Source of the DNA: Paenisporosarcina sp. HGH0030
GTDB lineage: Bacteria; Bacillota; Bacilli; Bacillales_A; Planococcaceae
Direction of reading: 5' to 3'
Assembly (NCBI RefSeq): GCF_000411295.1
Contig: NZ_KE150421.1
Coordinates: 2,290,188 to 2,354,187 of the forward strand
DNA: 64,000 bases
Below, piece by piece: positions 1-8,629 of the stretch (position 1 is the first letter of the stretch; every line of letters begins with the position of its first letter). Made by a program: the position numbers and the translations under genes. Below the pieces are notes generated by a model. The model searched no databases, was not told the DNA's origin, and worked only from the letters and a program-made list of their open reading frames with translations.

Positions 1-190
1 TTAAATTTGCTTGATTTACAGCCGCATCCTCTTCCCAAGTGGGTTGGTCTGACGGTTGTACCGTTCGGTCAATCGCCCAATTAATGATGCCTGTAATCCC
101 GATTAATATGAGGACCAATAACCCAGCCATTATCCAAGTGGCTTTTTTATGCCACAGTTTCATCCATTCATTTCTTATGAGATTCAGCAA
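1..190 (-). CDS. ABC transporter permease, N-terminal part (runs off left edge)
   Basis: The minus strand is open from about 190 to the window edge. The peptide begins with a charged stretch (LLNLIRNEWMKLWHKK) followed by one hydrophobic segment (IMAGLLVLIGITGIIN), the usual start of an ABC-2 type permease. A TTG at 190 lies six bases after a GGAGGTGG site; an in-frame ATG at 163 is the alternative. With the TTG start it overlaps the end of the upstream ATPase gene by 23 bases, so the two are probably translationally coupled. The rest of the permease is outside the window. Confidence 0.6.
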   Translation of the reverse strand, partial: MLNLIRNEWMKLWHKKATWIMAGLLVLILIGITGIINWAIDRTVQPSDQPTWEEDAAVNQANL

Positions 191-1091
191 TTTGGCCACC
201 TCCAGTCATTTCGAGGAATTGATCTTCCAATGTTTTACGGAACGGGTGCACAGCGAACACTTGAAGATTCGCCGAGACCATCGCCTGAATGATGGAAGGA
301 ATCTGGTCCTGTTCAACTTTGACAATGAAGCCAGCCCCACTATTTTCAAGAGTTAATCCTTGTGTTGATAATAGTTCACGTGCCTGGTCAGCCGGTTGCG
401 CCTCAATATAATAATGAGCTTCTTCTTCTTGATTAATTTCACGGATATTAATAAGTTGTCCGTTTTGAATAATGGCGATTCGATCACACATCAGTTCAAT
501 TTCTGAAAGCAAGTGACTCGATACGAATACTGACACGCCATCTTCAACAGCGATTTTACGCAAGTATGTACGGAATTCACGTATTCCGGCAGGATCCAGA
601 CCATTGGTTGGTTCATCCAAAATCAAAAACTTCGGACGATGCAGCAATGCTTGTGCAAGGCCTAGACGCTGACGCATACCTAGCGAATAAGTAGAAACCC
701 TTTCATGAATACGATTTTGCATGCCTACTTGATCGACGACTTCAGCGATGCGTTCTTTTGAAATGGTTTTGTTCATGCGTGCGAAATGCAGTAAGTTTTT
801 CCACCCCGACATGTACTTGTACATTTCCGGATTTTCGACGATTACCCCTACTTTGCTCATTGTTTCTTCAAAGTGGTCTGTCAGTGTTTGACCTTCCACC
901 ACTACTTCTCCGCTTGTCGGCCTCATTAAACCGGCCATCATGCGAATCGTTGTTGTTTTACCAGCACCATTTGGCCCCAGAAAACCCGTAATTTGACCAG
1001 GGAATAATTGCAGGTTCAAATTATCGATAATTTTCTTTTTGCCAATGGTTTTTGACAAGTTCTTTAATTCAACGATTGGTTGTTGTTCCAC
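168..1091 (-). CDS. ABC transporter ATP-binding protein (BcrA-type exporter)
   Basis: This is the cytoplasmic ATPase of an ABC exporter. Walker A (GPNGAGKTT) is near residue 40, the signature SLGMRQRLGLA is near 135, and Walker B LILDEPTNGLDP follows; a C-terminal domain of about 90 residues is typical of the bacitracin/antibiotic-type (BcrA, CcmA-like) family. Its length of 307 residues is normal for the family. I chose the GTG at 1091 because GGAAGG lies eight bases upstream; an in-frame GTG at 1100 overlaps that site. The next gene is the permease, so the pair makes a two-component efflux or permease system. The substrate cannot be read from sequence. Confidence 0.88.
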   Translation of the reverse strand: MEQQPIVELKNLSKTIGKKKIIDNLNLQLFPGQITGFLGPNGAGKTTTIRMMAGLMRPTSGEVVVEGQTLTDHFEETMSKVGVIVENPEMYKYMSGWKNLLHFARMNKTISKERIAEVVDQVGMQNRIHERVSTYSLGMRQRLGLAQALLHRPKFLILDEPTNGLDPAGIREFRTYLRKIAVEDGVSVFVSSHLLSEIELMCDRIAIIQNGQLINIREINQEEEAHYYIEAQPADQARELLSTQGLTLENSGAGFIVKVEQDQIPSIIQAMVSANLQVFAVHPFRKTLEDQFLEMTGGGQIAESHKK

Positions 1092-1282
1092 GCTTTTCAC
1101 CTTCCTTAATATGAGACATCCTTCATTTACTTACTAAGACGAAATGACTAGTTAAAAAGTTCTATCCAATCTACGTCCATATTTATATACGAAACACATG
1201 ACTCTTGGTTTCGTTTTTATTTCATATTAAGGATTTATTTGGAAAAGTTTTTGAATTAAACTAGTAGAAAGGAGGGGTTCAG

Positions 1283-1999
1283 ATGGGCTTTACATTATTT
1301 CCCGAGAAATATTGTTTACATATGGAGTATCCAGTTGGAGTCGTTCGTTATTCGAAAAATATTGATGAAATCTTCAAATCAGCAAGCGTCATAAAGCTTC
1401 CTATTTTCTTATATGGTTTGCACCATGCAAAGGATTCAAATGAAGAGATGGAAGTATCCCCAGAAGCCATCGTGGATGGATCAGGCGTATTGCAAACACT
1501 TGTTACACAACCAAGATTATTTTCAATTCGTGATTTACTTGCTCTCATGATGGTGGTTTCGGATAATACGGCAACTAACATACTAATCAGACGCTACGGG
1601 TTGAAACGGCTCAATTCTTATATACAACATCTCGGAATGACAAAAACCGTATTGGGTCGGGAAATGCGAGATCTGGTTGCTATTTCGGAGGGCCGGGACA
1701 ATGTCACATGTGGTCGCGATATGGTTGCCTGCTTAAGACATATGGTCAGCTCACACGCTTTTCACGACATGCTTCAAATCCTTGAAAAGCAGCAATTTCA
1801 GAATAAAGTTCCAGCTGGTGTCAAAAGCGATCAATTTGTTTTCTTCAACAAAACAGGCGAATTGGATGATGTCGAGCATGATGTGGGCTTATTTATGTAC
1901 AAAGGCCAAGTGGGGTTGTTTGTCGGTTTAACTGAGGGCAGTAATTCTAGTGGACGTACATTGTTACACGAGTTTGGACATATGTTAGACGAATTGTAA
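1283..1999 (+). CDS. Class A beta-lactamase-fold serine hydrolase, cytoplasmic
   Basis: The three motifs of penicillin-interacting serine hydrolases are present in order: S35-V-I-K38, SDN near residue 92 and KTG near 192. This places it in the beta-lactamase2 family (PF13354). It has no signal peptide and at 238 residues is shorter than secreted class A enzymes, so it is probably an intracellular hydrolase of unknown substrate rather than a resistance enzyme. The start has a strong AAAGGAGG site. It is a single gene ending in a terminator shared with the convergent DUF1232 gene. Confidence 0.8.
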   Translation: MGFTLFPEKYCLHMEYPVGVVRYSKNIDEIFKSASVIKLPIFLYGLHHAKDSNEEMEVSPEAIVDGSGVLQTLVTQPRLFSIRDLLALMMVVSDNTATNILIRRYGLKRLNSYIQHLGMTKTVLGREMRDLVAISEGRDNVTCGRDMVACLRHMVSSHAFHDMLQILEKQQFQNKVPAGVKSDQFVFFNKTGELDDVEHDVGLFMYKGQVGLFVGLTEGSNSSGRTLLHEFGHMLDEL

Positions 2000-2001
2000 A
2001 T

Positions 2002-2030
2002 GAGCGAACCGTCATCGGTCCGCTCTTTTT
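2002..2030. terminator. Intrinsic terminator between convergent genes
   Basis: Stem GAGCG..CCG / CGG..CGCTC with a TCAT loop and one mismatch, followed by five T on the plus strand. It lies directly after the serine hydrolase stop codon and abuts the end of the convergent DUF1232 gene. Confidence 0.8.
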
Positions 2031-2460
2031 ATTTTTTAGGCAACATAAGGTCTTCTATACTATTGTCAGTTGTTCCAAACCAGGATTTCATTTTCTCGTA
2101 TGCCTGTTGTTTCGTTGGTTCATCGATATGGGAAATCACTTGATATAAAGCATAAGCAATTACACTTGCATCATCTACCAAACCGACAACTGGAATGAAA
2201 TCTGGAAGTACGTCTGCCGGGAAGATTAGGTAGCCAAGTGCTCCCGCAATGGTCAGCTTAGCAGATTTCGGCACCGCTGGATTTTGAGCTGTGAAATAAA
2301 GCAACAAGCTTGTATACACTGTTTTTTCTCCTGCTTTTTTGCCATACTTCACAATTTTATTCCAAAATTTTTCTTCATCATAATGCTCATGCGAGCTCTC
2401 TATTTGCTCTTGTGGATCCACGTTTTTTACCCAATTCTCTTGAATATCTTGCTTGTTCAT
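2029..2460 (-). CDS. DUF1232 (YkvA-like) membrane-associated protein
   Basis: The core LGYLIFPADVLPDFIPVVGL followed by a DDA segment is the DUF1232 signature, which forms a short hydrophobic hairpin and has no known biochemical function. The N-terminal 45 residues are charged. I chose the ATG at 2460 (143 residues) because AGGAG sits eight bases upstream; the ATG nine bases earlier is too close to that site. It is a single gene, convergent with the serine hydrolase. Confidence 0.8.
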   Translation of the reverse strand: MNKQDIQENWVKNVDPQEQIESSHEHYDEEKFWNKIVKYGKKAGEKTVYTSLLLYFTAQNPAVPKSAKLTIAGALGYLIFPADVLPDFIPVVGLVDDASVIAYALYQVISHIDEPTKQQAYEKMKSWFGTTDNSIEDLMLPKK

Positions 2461-2514
2461 GGTCATCACTCCTTTTTATCAGTATGTCGGTTTGAAAGAA
2501 AGTTTTCAATGATA

Positions 2515-3249
2515 CTATAGGATGTTTTCAACAACCAATTGCAAAATGAGTAACGCAGTCACGACACGTAAGATGGGCTTTACGTATTGAGGTTTTATTT
2601 TCTCTGCGATACGGACTCCAAGCTGAGCTCCGGTAATAGACCCCGCCATCAAAGCAAGGGTCAATGGCCAAATAATAGCTCCAGATATAATATAACTGAT
2701 TGCTGCGCCGAAACAGCTTGAAAAAGTAGCCAGCCTGACCAATCCCACTGATTTCACATACGCAATGTTCAAGTAGCTGAACAAATATAGCATTAACGTG
2801 CCTTGTCCCGGACCAAAAAGTCCATCATAAATTCCAATACCAAACAGCCCTGGTCCACTGACCTTTGTTAATTTCAATGGTTCTTCGCCTGTGAAATTAC
2901 CTTTGCCAATAAATGAAGTAACAAATGCAAATGCCAGAAGAAAAATTGCCAGTGCATACAAATTATTTGCGGACAGCTGTGAAGCAATAAATCCCCCGGT
3001 CACGCCTCCACCCAAACTGATTGGGATTAGCCAAAGAGAATCCTTCAACGATATTTGTTTTCGTTTATACAATGTAAAGAAACTTGAGAATGAACTTACC
3101 GTGTTGGAAACTTTATTTGCCCCAATAGCTGAATGAATCGGCATGCCGAGCAACAACATCGTTGGCAAACTGATAAGGCCCCCGCCACCTGCCAATGTGC
3201 CGATTGTCGTTGCGGTTACCCCTATAAAATACAATAGAAAATAATCCAA
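2515..3249 (-). CDS. TSUP family sulfite/anion permease (TauE/SafE)
   Basis: A hydrophobic protein of about 244 residues with roughly eight membrane segments and the family hallmarks GTLAGGGGLISLP near the N-terminus and a second half-repeat with DGLFGPGQGT. TSUP proteins export sulfite, sulfoacetate or related anions; the substrate here is unknown. The start is probably the TTG at 3249, six bases after AGGTG; the in-frame GTG at 3258 lies inside that site. The next upstream gene diverges, so it has its own promoter in the 3250-3360 gap. Confidence 0.85.
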   Translation of the reverse strand: MDYFLLYFIGVTATTIGTLAGGGGLISLPTMLLLGMPIHSAIGANKVSNTVSSFSSFFTLYKRKQISLKDSLWLIPISLGGGVTGGFIASQLSANNLYALAIFLLAFAFVTSFIGKGNFTGEEPLKLTKVSGPGLFGIGIYDGLFGPGQGTLMLYLFSYLNIAYVKSVGLVRLATFSSCFGAAISYIISGAIIWPLTLALMAGSITGAQLGVRIAEKIKPQYVKPILRVVTALLILQLVVENIL

Positions 3250-3316
3250 CTTAATCACCTGTCTTTCTTATTAACTGTATTGTACTTCGTGTCTCGAATT
3301 AAGAAAATGACGATGA

Positions 3317-3322
3317 TATAAT
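3317..3322 (+). promoter_or_regulatory. Sigma-A -10 box (TATAAT) for the GNAT gene
   Basis: A perfect TATAAT lies 40 bases before the start at 3363. The -35 region at 17 bp spacing (TCGAAT) is weak. AAGGAG lies before the start codon. Confidence 0.5.
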
Positions 3323-3362
3323 GAAGTACAATAAGAAAAACTTATGACAAGGAGAATATTCG

Positions 3363-3878
3363 ATGTTTATTGGCTCTAAAATTCGTTTGACTGCAATGAG
3401 AAAAGAAGATTTGCCAACGTATCGACTGTGGAATGGCTTGGAATCTTTTGGACGTTTTTATAATGCCTTTCCCATTCGTGAAGAATCAGAAAAAAATGCA
3501 GAACAGTTAATGGACCATTCTGATCGTAGTTTTCGCTTTGCCATTCGACCGATTGATTCGGAGCAATTTTTAGGTGTTTGTGCCATCGAAGATATTTTAT
3601 GGTCGCATCGTGTAGGCTGGCTGTCCATAGCTCTTGGGCCAGAATTTCACGGCAAAGGATTTGGGAAAGAAGCCATGCAATTGTTGATGAATTATGGTTT
3701 CAATGAACTGAATCTTCATCGTTTGCAGCTGACGGTATTCGGCTATAACGTAGGTGCCATCAAACTTTATGAATCTCTTGGTTTTAAGCCCGAAGGAACG
3801 TTCCGAGAGTTTTTACAACGTAACGGGAAGCGTCATGACATGTACTTATATGGTTTGCTTGTTTCTGAATTTCACTAA
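3363..3878 (+). CDS. GNAT acetyltransferase, RimJ/RimL type
   Basis: A 171-residue protein that fits the RimJ/RimL branch of GNAT acetyltransferases: an N-terminal LTAMRKEDLPTYRLW region, the acetyl-CoA pyrophosphate loop GPEFHGKGFGKEA near residue 98, and the conserved end NVGAIKLYESLGFKPEGTFRE. Family members acetylate protein N-termini or small molecules; the acceptor cannot be predicted. It stands alone, with its own promoter and a downstream terminator. Confidence 0.85.
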   Translation: MFIGSKIRLTAMRKEDLPTYRLWNGLESFGRFYNAFPIREESEKNAEQLMDHSDRSFRFAIRPIDSEQFLGVCAIEDILWSHRVGWLSIALGPEFHGKGFGKEAMQLLMNYGFNELNLHRLQLTVFGYNVGAIKLYESLGFKPEGTFREFLQRNGKRHDMYLYGLLVSEFH

Positions 3879-3940
3879 ATTGTAATTAAAGAGTAATATT
3901 TATTAAAAAGTAATTTTATCAACTTTATTAAACTAATAGA

Positions 3941-3976
3941 AAAGGATGCCCTCTGATAAAGGCATCCTTTTTTCTA
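3941..3976. terminator. Bidirectional terminator
   Basis: Perfect 10-bp stem AAAGGATGCC / GGCATCCTTT with a 10-base loop and T-runs on both strands. It sits between the convergent GNAT gene and the small membrane protein gene. Confidence 0.88.
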
Positions 3977-4360
3977 TACTTTTGACTGGGTAAAACGTTG
4001 ATATAAATTACGCATGATTGCACTCACAGTTAAGATAAACAAAATAATCAAGGTAATTTGAAGGACCATGATCATCCAGTCAGGAAATGACAGAATACCT
4101 GCACCGATTAAATGATTCAAACTCATGAAAATCAGTACCAGTGCAACAATAGAACCCGCCAATATACCGAAGAGTGCGAGTAATTGTACAAAGGACAATT
4201 GCTTAATATAATTTCTCAAACGGATGATTTGCATGAGGATTACCAGTATGAACAACATTAAGGATAATCCATCAGAACCTATGTAGATGGAATTAACGAT
4301 GTAGAAAACTAAGATAATGCTGATAATGATGTTTTGGTATTTATCGAAGATTGCTAGCAT
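3974..4360 (-). CDS. Hypothetical membrane protein
   Basis: A 128-residue protein with four predicted hydrophobic segments (about residues 10-40, 57-85, 88-118) and a basic C-terminus. I do not recognise a family. AAAGGAG lies nine bases before the ATG, so it is likely a real gene. Its upstream neighbour, the histidine phosphatase, diverges. Confidence 0.7.
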   Translation of the reverse strand: MLAIFDKYQNIIISIILVFYIVNSIYIGSDGLSLMLFILVILMQIIRLRNYIKQLSFVQLLALFGILAGSIVALVLIFMSLNHLIGAGILSFPDWMIMVLQITLIILFILTVSAIMRNLYQRFTQSKV

Positions 4361-4460
4361 GTATGTTTCGCTCCTTTATATGTACTACGCAAAACCTGAT
4401 AAAAAGTTTCACATTTGGTAAAATAAGAGATATATTCGATTAAAAGGAATGAGGAATTGG

Positions 4461-5096
4461 ATGCTAACCCTATATATTACACGCCATGGACAAACAGAAT
4501 GGAACGTACAATCGCGCATGCAAGGCTGGGCAGACTCACCTTTAACTGACATAGGAATGGCAGCAGCGTCTCAACTAGGAACGCGTCTTAATGATGTCCC
4601 ACTCGACGCTGTATATAGTAGTACAAGTGGACGAACGGTTCATACAGCTCAACTCATTATTGGGGAACGTAACATTCCTCTTATTCAAAAAGAAGATTTA
4701 CGTGAAATCCATGTAGGTGAATGGCAAGGAATGCTATCTTCTGATATTGATCGTGATTATGCGGAGCAAGTCAAAACCTATTATGAACGCCCGAGCCAAT
4801 ATGAATCGACTTCCGGGGAAAGTTTTCACATGTTGAAAGAACGCGTATTACGTGCAGTGGAAGAAATTGCTGCAGCTCACCCGAATGGTCACGTCCTAAT
4901 TGTCACGCATGGCGTCGTTAAGAAATGCTTGATTAATCACTTCAGTGGAGCTGATCTTGATTTATTGTGGGATCCACCTTTCATTCACGGAACGAGTCTG
5001 ACAGTGTTAGAAATCGATACTGATAGACGCGAATTGACTATGATTGGCGACATGTCCCATGCAGAAGAAGCGAAGGGACCTTTAAAGGTTCAATAA
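4461..5096 (+). CDS. Histidine phosphatase family protein (phosphoglycerate mutase-like)
   Basis: The RHG motif (YITRHGQTEWN) at the N-terminus carries the catalytic histidine. A second histidine is in VLIVTHGVV and the conserved acid is in the REIHVGEWQG segment. This is the branch-1 histidine phosphatase fold, as in the PhoE/GpmB type broad-specificity phosphatases; substrate unknown. Length 211 residues. I chose the ATG at 4461 because GAGGA lies five bases upstream; the ATG at 4449 has its purine-rich site directly abutting. Confidence 0.85.
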   Translation: MLTLYITRHGQTEWNVQSRMQGWADSPLTDIGMAAASQLGTRLNDVPLDAVYSSTSGRTVHTAQLIIGERNIPLIQKEDLREIHVGEWQGMLSSDIDRDYAEQVKTYYERPSQYESTSGESFHMLKERVLRAVEEIAAAHPNGHVLIVTHGVVKKCLINHFSGADLDLLWDPPFIHGTSLTVLEIDTDRRELTMIGDMSHAEEAKGPLKVQ

Positions 5097-5463
5097 AGTA
5101 GTAAATATGCTGACTGTGCTCTAATATTTTCACTAAAATAACATCTTCCCACCGAACGCCCGTATTTGGGATTAATTTATCTCACAGGTGAATCACTAAA
5201 GTGATTCACCTTACCAAATAACCATGTATTTCTTTAACTAATTTCCTCGGTTATTTGATAAGTCAAACCATCCTTCTGTGAACCCTCTTGGAGCCCAAAG
5301 GAGTTCGTTACAATGTATAATCTGTATCTTTAACGTGGACTATATTACTTCCGATGGTAGTGAAATCTTTTTAACATATTTTTAATATAATTGATAACGA
5401 AAATCATTATCAATTATGTTATTATCTTCTAGTAATTATTTTTTAAATTATTGGAGGAAAAGT
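5097..5463. other. Intergenic region with hairpin and Fur site
   Basis: No gene is visible. It contains a perfect 11-bp inverted repeat at 5187-5210 (GGTGAATCACT / AGTGATTCACC, loop AA) without a clear T-run, then the Fur-like site and -10 box listed separately. Confidence 0.6.
5386..5411 (+). promoter_or_regulatory. Fur box overlapping the -10 region of the DoxX gene
   Basis: Positions 5393-5411 match the 19-bp Fur consensus (GATAATGAT AATCATTATC) at 17 of 19 bases. A TATAAT at 5386-5391 abuts it, so bound Fur would block the promoter. This predicts induction of the downstream gene under iron limitation. Confidence 0.8.
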
Positions 5464-5979
5464 ATGTTTATTGATCTTTTAAGGCATAACAAAAATGTCT
5501 CTATTCTTTTGGCTGTATTGCGTGTGTATCTCGGATATACGTGGGTTATGGCTGGCTGGGGGAAAATAGCAAGCGGACAATTCGATGCTTCTGGTTTCTT
5601 ACAGGGTGCGTTGGCAAATGCAACAGGAGAGCATCCGGCTGTTCAGGGATGGTGGGTTGTATTTCTTGAAAATGTAGCCATCCCTAATGTAGAGATATTT
5701 AATACGTTAGTACCTTGGGGAGAATTCCTCGTCGGGATAGGTTTATTGGTGGGTTGTTTCACTAAAACAGCTGTCTTTTTTGGCCTGGCTATGAACTTCG
5801 CTTATCTGTTTAGTGGCACCACAAGTACCAATCCACAACTTGTTCTATTATCTATGTTTATCCTTGTTTCTGCTATAAATGCTGGAAGATATGGGGTAGA
5901 TGGTATGATTATGCCAACTCTTAAAGAAAAGCTATTTGCTACCAAAACAATAAATGGAAAAGAAGCTGCTGAGGTTTAA
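5464..5979 (+). CDS. DoxX/DoxD-like membrane protein, predicted Fur-regulated
   Basis: A 171-residue protein with four hydrophobic segments and the DoxX features LRVYLGYTWVMAGWGKI at the N-terminus and PWGEFLVGIGLLVG in the middle. Related proteins form the DoxD subunit of thiosulfate:quinone oxidoreductase or act in oxidative-stress complexes; the role here is unknown. The start at 5464 has GGAGGA seven bases upstream. The Fur box just upstream is direct evidence for iron control, which is not a textbook trait of the family and makes a role in iron-limited membrane redox metabolism plausible (inference). Confidence 0.8.
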   Translation: MFIDLLRHNKNVSILLAVLRVYLGYTWVMAGWGKIASGQFDASGFLQGALANATGEHPAVQGWWVVFLENVAIPNVEIFNTLVPWGEFLVGIGLLVGCFTKTAVFFGLAMNFAYLFSGTTSTNPQLVLLSMFILVSAINAGRYGVDGMIMPTLKEKLFATKTINGKEAAEV

Positions 5980-6365
5980 ACCTCAGTAGTATTAATTTTA
6001 TCTTCTGAGACTTGCTTCAAATAGCTATAATTTCAATAAACTTTCTGCTTCCCTAAATACATGTTCAGCTAGAAGAGGATGAATATAGAAAGTGCCTTGA
6101 ACTAGTACTTGGGTTATGTTAATACGGCAGAAAAGAATAATTTTCTTGTTCCACAAACGGGCGCGATTGTGGAGCAAAATATGGTGTTATGTTCATGCTG
6201 TCATTAAACAAATGGACCGTTAATTTAGCCAATACTAAAAATCCCCTACTGAAGTCCTCTTCCTTAAACATTTCTTCATAATCGAAACCTTCAGGGTTAC
6301 TTGTGATTATATAAAGAGCCGAAATATATTCACTACTCTTTCGCTATAGATAGGTACGAGCAAAT
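5980..6365. other. Non-coding gap with a short hairpin repeat
   Basis: No convincing gene. A palindrome GAGGTTTAAACCTC overlaps the end of the doxX gene. At 6149-6173 there is an inverted repeat TTCCACAA / TTGTGGA around a GC-rich loop, a small REP-like hairpin. Confidence 0.5.
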
Positions 6366-6824
6366 TTATAAATTCTTTACCATAAATACGCTATTTGGGT
6401 CCTCCTTGTAATCGGAAAACGGGTCACAATAGTTGAACCCAAACCTTGCATAAAGTCTTCTAGCTGGATCGAAAGAATCCATTGATCCCGTTTCCAAACT
6501 TAACTTCCGATAGCCACGTCGTGTGGCTTCTTCAATTATGTGATGAAGTAGTCTTTTTGCAACCCCCTTGCGAAGATGGAATGAAGAGGTTCGCATTGAT
6601 TTGATCTCTCCATGCTGACCATCAATTTCTTTAAGTGCCCCACATCCAACCAATTCATTTCCTTCCCATGCACTCCAAAATGTAATATCTTGTTGTTGCA
6701 ACTGCTCAAGATTGAGAGCATGTATACTTTCTGGTGGTGAATGCAGTGTCATACCATGAAGATGCTCGTTTATCAATTTAGTAATTTCAGAGCCCGATAA
6801 ATCATCTATTTTAATATCCATCAT
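6366..6824 (-). CDS. GNAT acetyltransferase
   Basis: A 152-residue GNAT protein: GCGALKEIDGQHGEIKSMRT is the beta4 strand, LRKGVAKRLLHHIIEEA the acetyl-CoA loop, and SFDPARRLYARFGFNYC the C-terminal helix. It resembles the YitI/YjcF-like group of unknown acceptor specificity. The start at 6824 follows CGGAG by six bases; longer upstream starts lack a ribosome site. Confidence 0.82.
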   Translation of the reverse strand: MMDIKIDDLSGSEITKLINEHLHGMTLHSPPESIHALNLEQLQQQDITFWSAWEGNELVGCGALKEIDGQHGEIKSMRTSSFHLRKGVAKRLLHHIIEEATRRGYRKLSLETGSMDSFDPARRLYARFGFNYCDPFSDYKEDPNSVFMVKNL

Positions 6825-7013
6825 TATCACTCCGTAGTTTTTAATTGTAGTGGACTGGCGATCTTTATTCATAGTTATAGAAGAATGTAGGATAACCAAA
6901 CTTATTGTGTAAGGAACTATTTATAGAGCACCAAATAGGTAGGATAGAGCATTGCCCCCTTGTATACCTGTCTTGATTCTAGGACTTTTTCGCTTATCGT
7001 ATTAAAAGGATTT

Positions 7014-7478
7014 TTAAATTGACTTCGCCATGACTATATTGGTGATTTCGTAGCCCATCTTCTCGTATAAGCCCCGCGCGACTTGGTTGTGACCAAAAAC
7101 ATGAAGTCCAATTTTGCACATTCCTAGTTCTTTCGCAATTGTTTCAATTTCTCTCATTGCTTCCTTGCCATATCCTTTTCCTTGATATTCATCTAAAATA
7201 CTAAAATCATAAATATAACCTTCATCAGCTTTTTCAGGAGATTTTTGTGCCATCCATATCATTCCGACTATTTGTTGATCATGGAAGATAGAAAATATGT
7301 AATTCCCTTTCGATTTTTCACCGTCAGGCAACAGACGGTTAAATTCATTTTTGGAAAGCTCCGATGCTTCCGCTTCGCTCCAATTCCCTGAAGCTACTTT
7401 GTCTTTAGCATAGTCCTCTACTGCAATTTCAAGGTATTGCTGAAAATCCTCTTGTCTCATAGGTTTTAATGTGACCAT
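7014..7478 (-). CDS. GNAT acetyltransferase
   Basis: A 154-residue GNAT enzyme with LDEYQGKGYGKEAMREIE as the acetyl-CoA loop and HNQVARGLYEKMGYEI near the C-terminus. The acceptor is unknown. Its ATG directly follows the stop codon of the small membrane gene at 7479-7730, with a GGGAGG site inside the end of that gene, so the two form an operon with coupled translation. Confidence 0.85.
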   Translation of the reverse strand: MVTLKPMRQEDFQQYLEIAVEDYAKDKVASGNWSEAEASELSKNEFNRLLPDGEKSKGNYIFSIFHDQQIVGMIWMAQKSPEKADEGYIYDFSILDEYQGKGYGKEAMREIETIAKELGMCKIGLHVFGHNQVARGLYEKMGYEITNIVMAKSI

Positions 7479-7730
7479 TTATTTCCCTCCCAGTTGTGGT
7501 GATTCGTCGTTATTCATCTCTTCTAACAATCGCTTCTTTTTCAAAATGAAAATCTCTCGGATAAATGCTCCGATTACTCCAGACAGAAAGACGATAGCGA
7601 TCAAGTTGACTACTTTTAAAACTGTAGATGGTGTGTACATGACTTGTAAGCATTGGCTAATGACAAATAGACTGTACGCCACGCACATTATTATTAAGAA
7701 TTTAGGTGTTACTTCTTTTCGCATCTTCAT
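7479..7730 (-). CDS. Small membrane protein, unknown
   Basis: An 83-residue protein with two hydrophobic segments (about residues 10-30 and 38-62) and a basic KKKRLLEEM tail. No family recognised. It sits directly upstream of, and abuts, the GNAT gene. Confidence 0.6.
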   Translation of the reverse strand: MKMRKEVTPKFLIIMCVAYSLFVISQCLQVMYTPSTVLKVVNLIAIVFLSGVIGAFIREIFILKKKRLLEEMNNDESPQLGGK

Positions 7731-7968
7731 CCTGGAATTCCCCCTTCAAAACTGAATGATGTTATATGCATATTTTACCTATAAATTCCATAAGAATCAC
7801 ATTTATTCCTTCTTTACTTAAACACGTCAAATATGAAAACCGTATACTTCTGGGTCTCACGCTTCTCGCTCTGCGGCTTGCTAGTCGCAAATGTACTCTC
7901 TCGTTTTTCATTAAATATCACCGTTTTGATTTAAATCACTTTTTATTAGTGGGAAATTAGGAGGGAAA

Positions 7969-8033
7969 TGGTTAGTTGCCCCAGTTACATGAAAAGTTGC
8001 CCCAATCAAGCCAATAGTTGCCCCAGTCAGCAA
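7969..8033 (-). repeat. Three tandem 21-bp units (core TGGGGCAACT)
   Basis: On the minus strand the core TGGGGCAACT recurs three times with an exact 21-bp step (plus-strand GTTGCCCCA at 7975, 7996 and 8017). The bases between cores are not conserved. The array lies immediately beyond the terminator of the thioesterase gene. Confidence 0.85.
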
Positions 8034-8035
8034 GA

Positions 8036-8068
8036 AAAAAAAGCGGCAGCCTGTAAGCCACCGCTTTC
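8036..8068 (-). terminator. Terminator of the thioesterase gene
   Basis: On the minus strand an AGCGG..GC / GC..CCGCT stem with a two-base internal mismatch is followed by a T-rich stretch ending at 8036. It lies just after the stop codon at 8072. Confidence 0.7.
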
Positions 8069-8071
8069 TTT

Positions 8072-8545
8072 CTATAATTTCATTTGAATTCGTTGTTTCC
8101 GATGTTCTCTTCTTGCAGGACCTGATTCAAATAGGCGGTGTTCGTTTTCAGTTTCAGGCAGTATTCCTGGGACAGGCATTGGAACTCCATTTTCTACCGC
8201 TACAAACGTCAAGAAGGATTCCGTCGTTAACTTTGTTTCTCCTGTCAACAAGTTCATCGATTGCACACGTACATACACTTCCATGGAAGTGCGGCCAGTT
8301 GAGCTCACGATTGCTTCCATCTCCAACACATCCCCAACTCGAGCGGATGATAGAAAATCTACTGAATCGATTGAAGCCGTAACAACAGGCTTATTGCAAT
8401 GTTTCATCGCAGTAATAGCACCTATTTCATCTATAAAAGATAGAACTCTACCCCCGAAAATCGTTTCGTGGTGATTCGTATCGGGCGGTAAAACCAAATG
8501 TGTTTGGATTGTTCGCGACTGGCTCATGGGTACTGTATTTGTCAT
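8072..8545 (-). CDS. Acyl-CoA thioesterase, hotdog fold (YkhA-like)
   Basis: A 157-residue single-hotdog thioesterase. NHHETIFGGRVLSFIDEIGAI holds the Asn/Asp active-site region, and VTASIDSVDFLSSARVGD and FLTFVAV are family strands. YkhA/YciA enzymes hydrolyse short to long acyl-CoA in the cytoplasm. The start at 8545 has GGGGAGAAC upstream; the longer reading frame to 8590 lacks a site. It lies 85 bases after the ykfD-like gene in the same direction but has its own terminator and probably its own transcription. Confidence 0.88.
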   Translation of the reverse strand: MTNTVPMSQSRTIQTHLVLPPDTNHHETIFGGRVLSFIDEIGAITAMKHCNKPVVTASIDSVDFLSSARVGDVLEMEAIVSSTGRTSMEVYVRVQSMNLLTGETKLTTESFLTFVAVENGVPMPVPGILPETENEHRLFESGPARREHRKQRIQMKL

Positions 8546-8629
8546 GATGTTCTCCCCTTCATTGCTGGATAGTCTCATCATACAAAACACTACTGCGAAT
8601 GAAAAGTTTCAAGCTTTATACAATCGCAG

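Larger units (their letters stand above)
7731..8071. other. Intergenic region with 21-bp units and a terminator
   Basis: No gene is seen in the left 230 bases. The right part holds the 21-bp repeat units and the terminator of the thioesterase gene, listed separately. Confidence 0.6.

Noticed and set aside
1283..1999. Secreted beta-lactamase resistance gene
   Set aside because: It has the motifs but no signal peptide and is short; called a cytoplasmic serine hydrolase instead.
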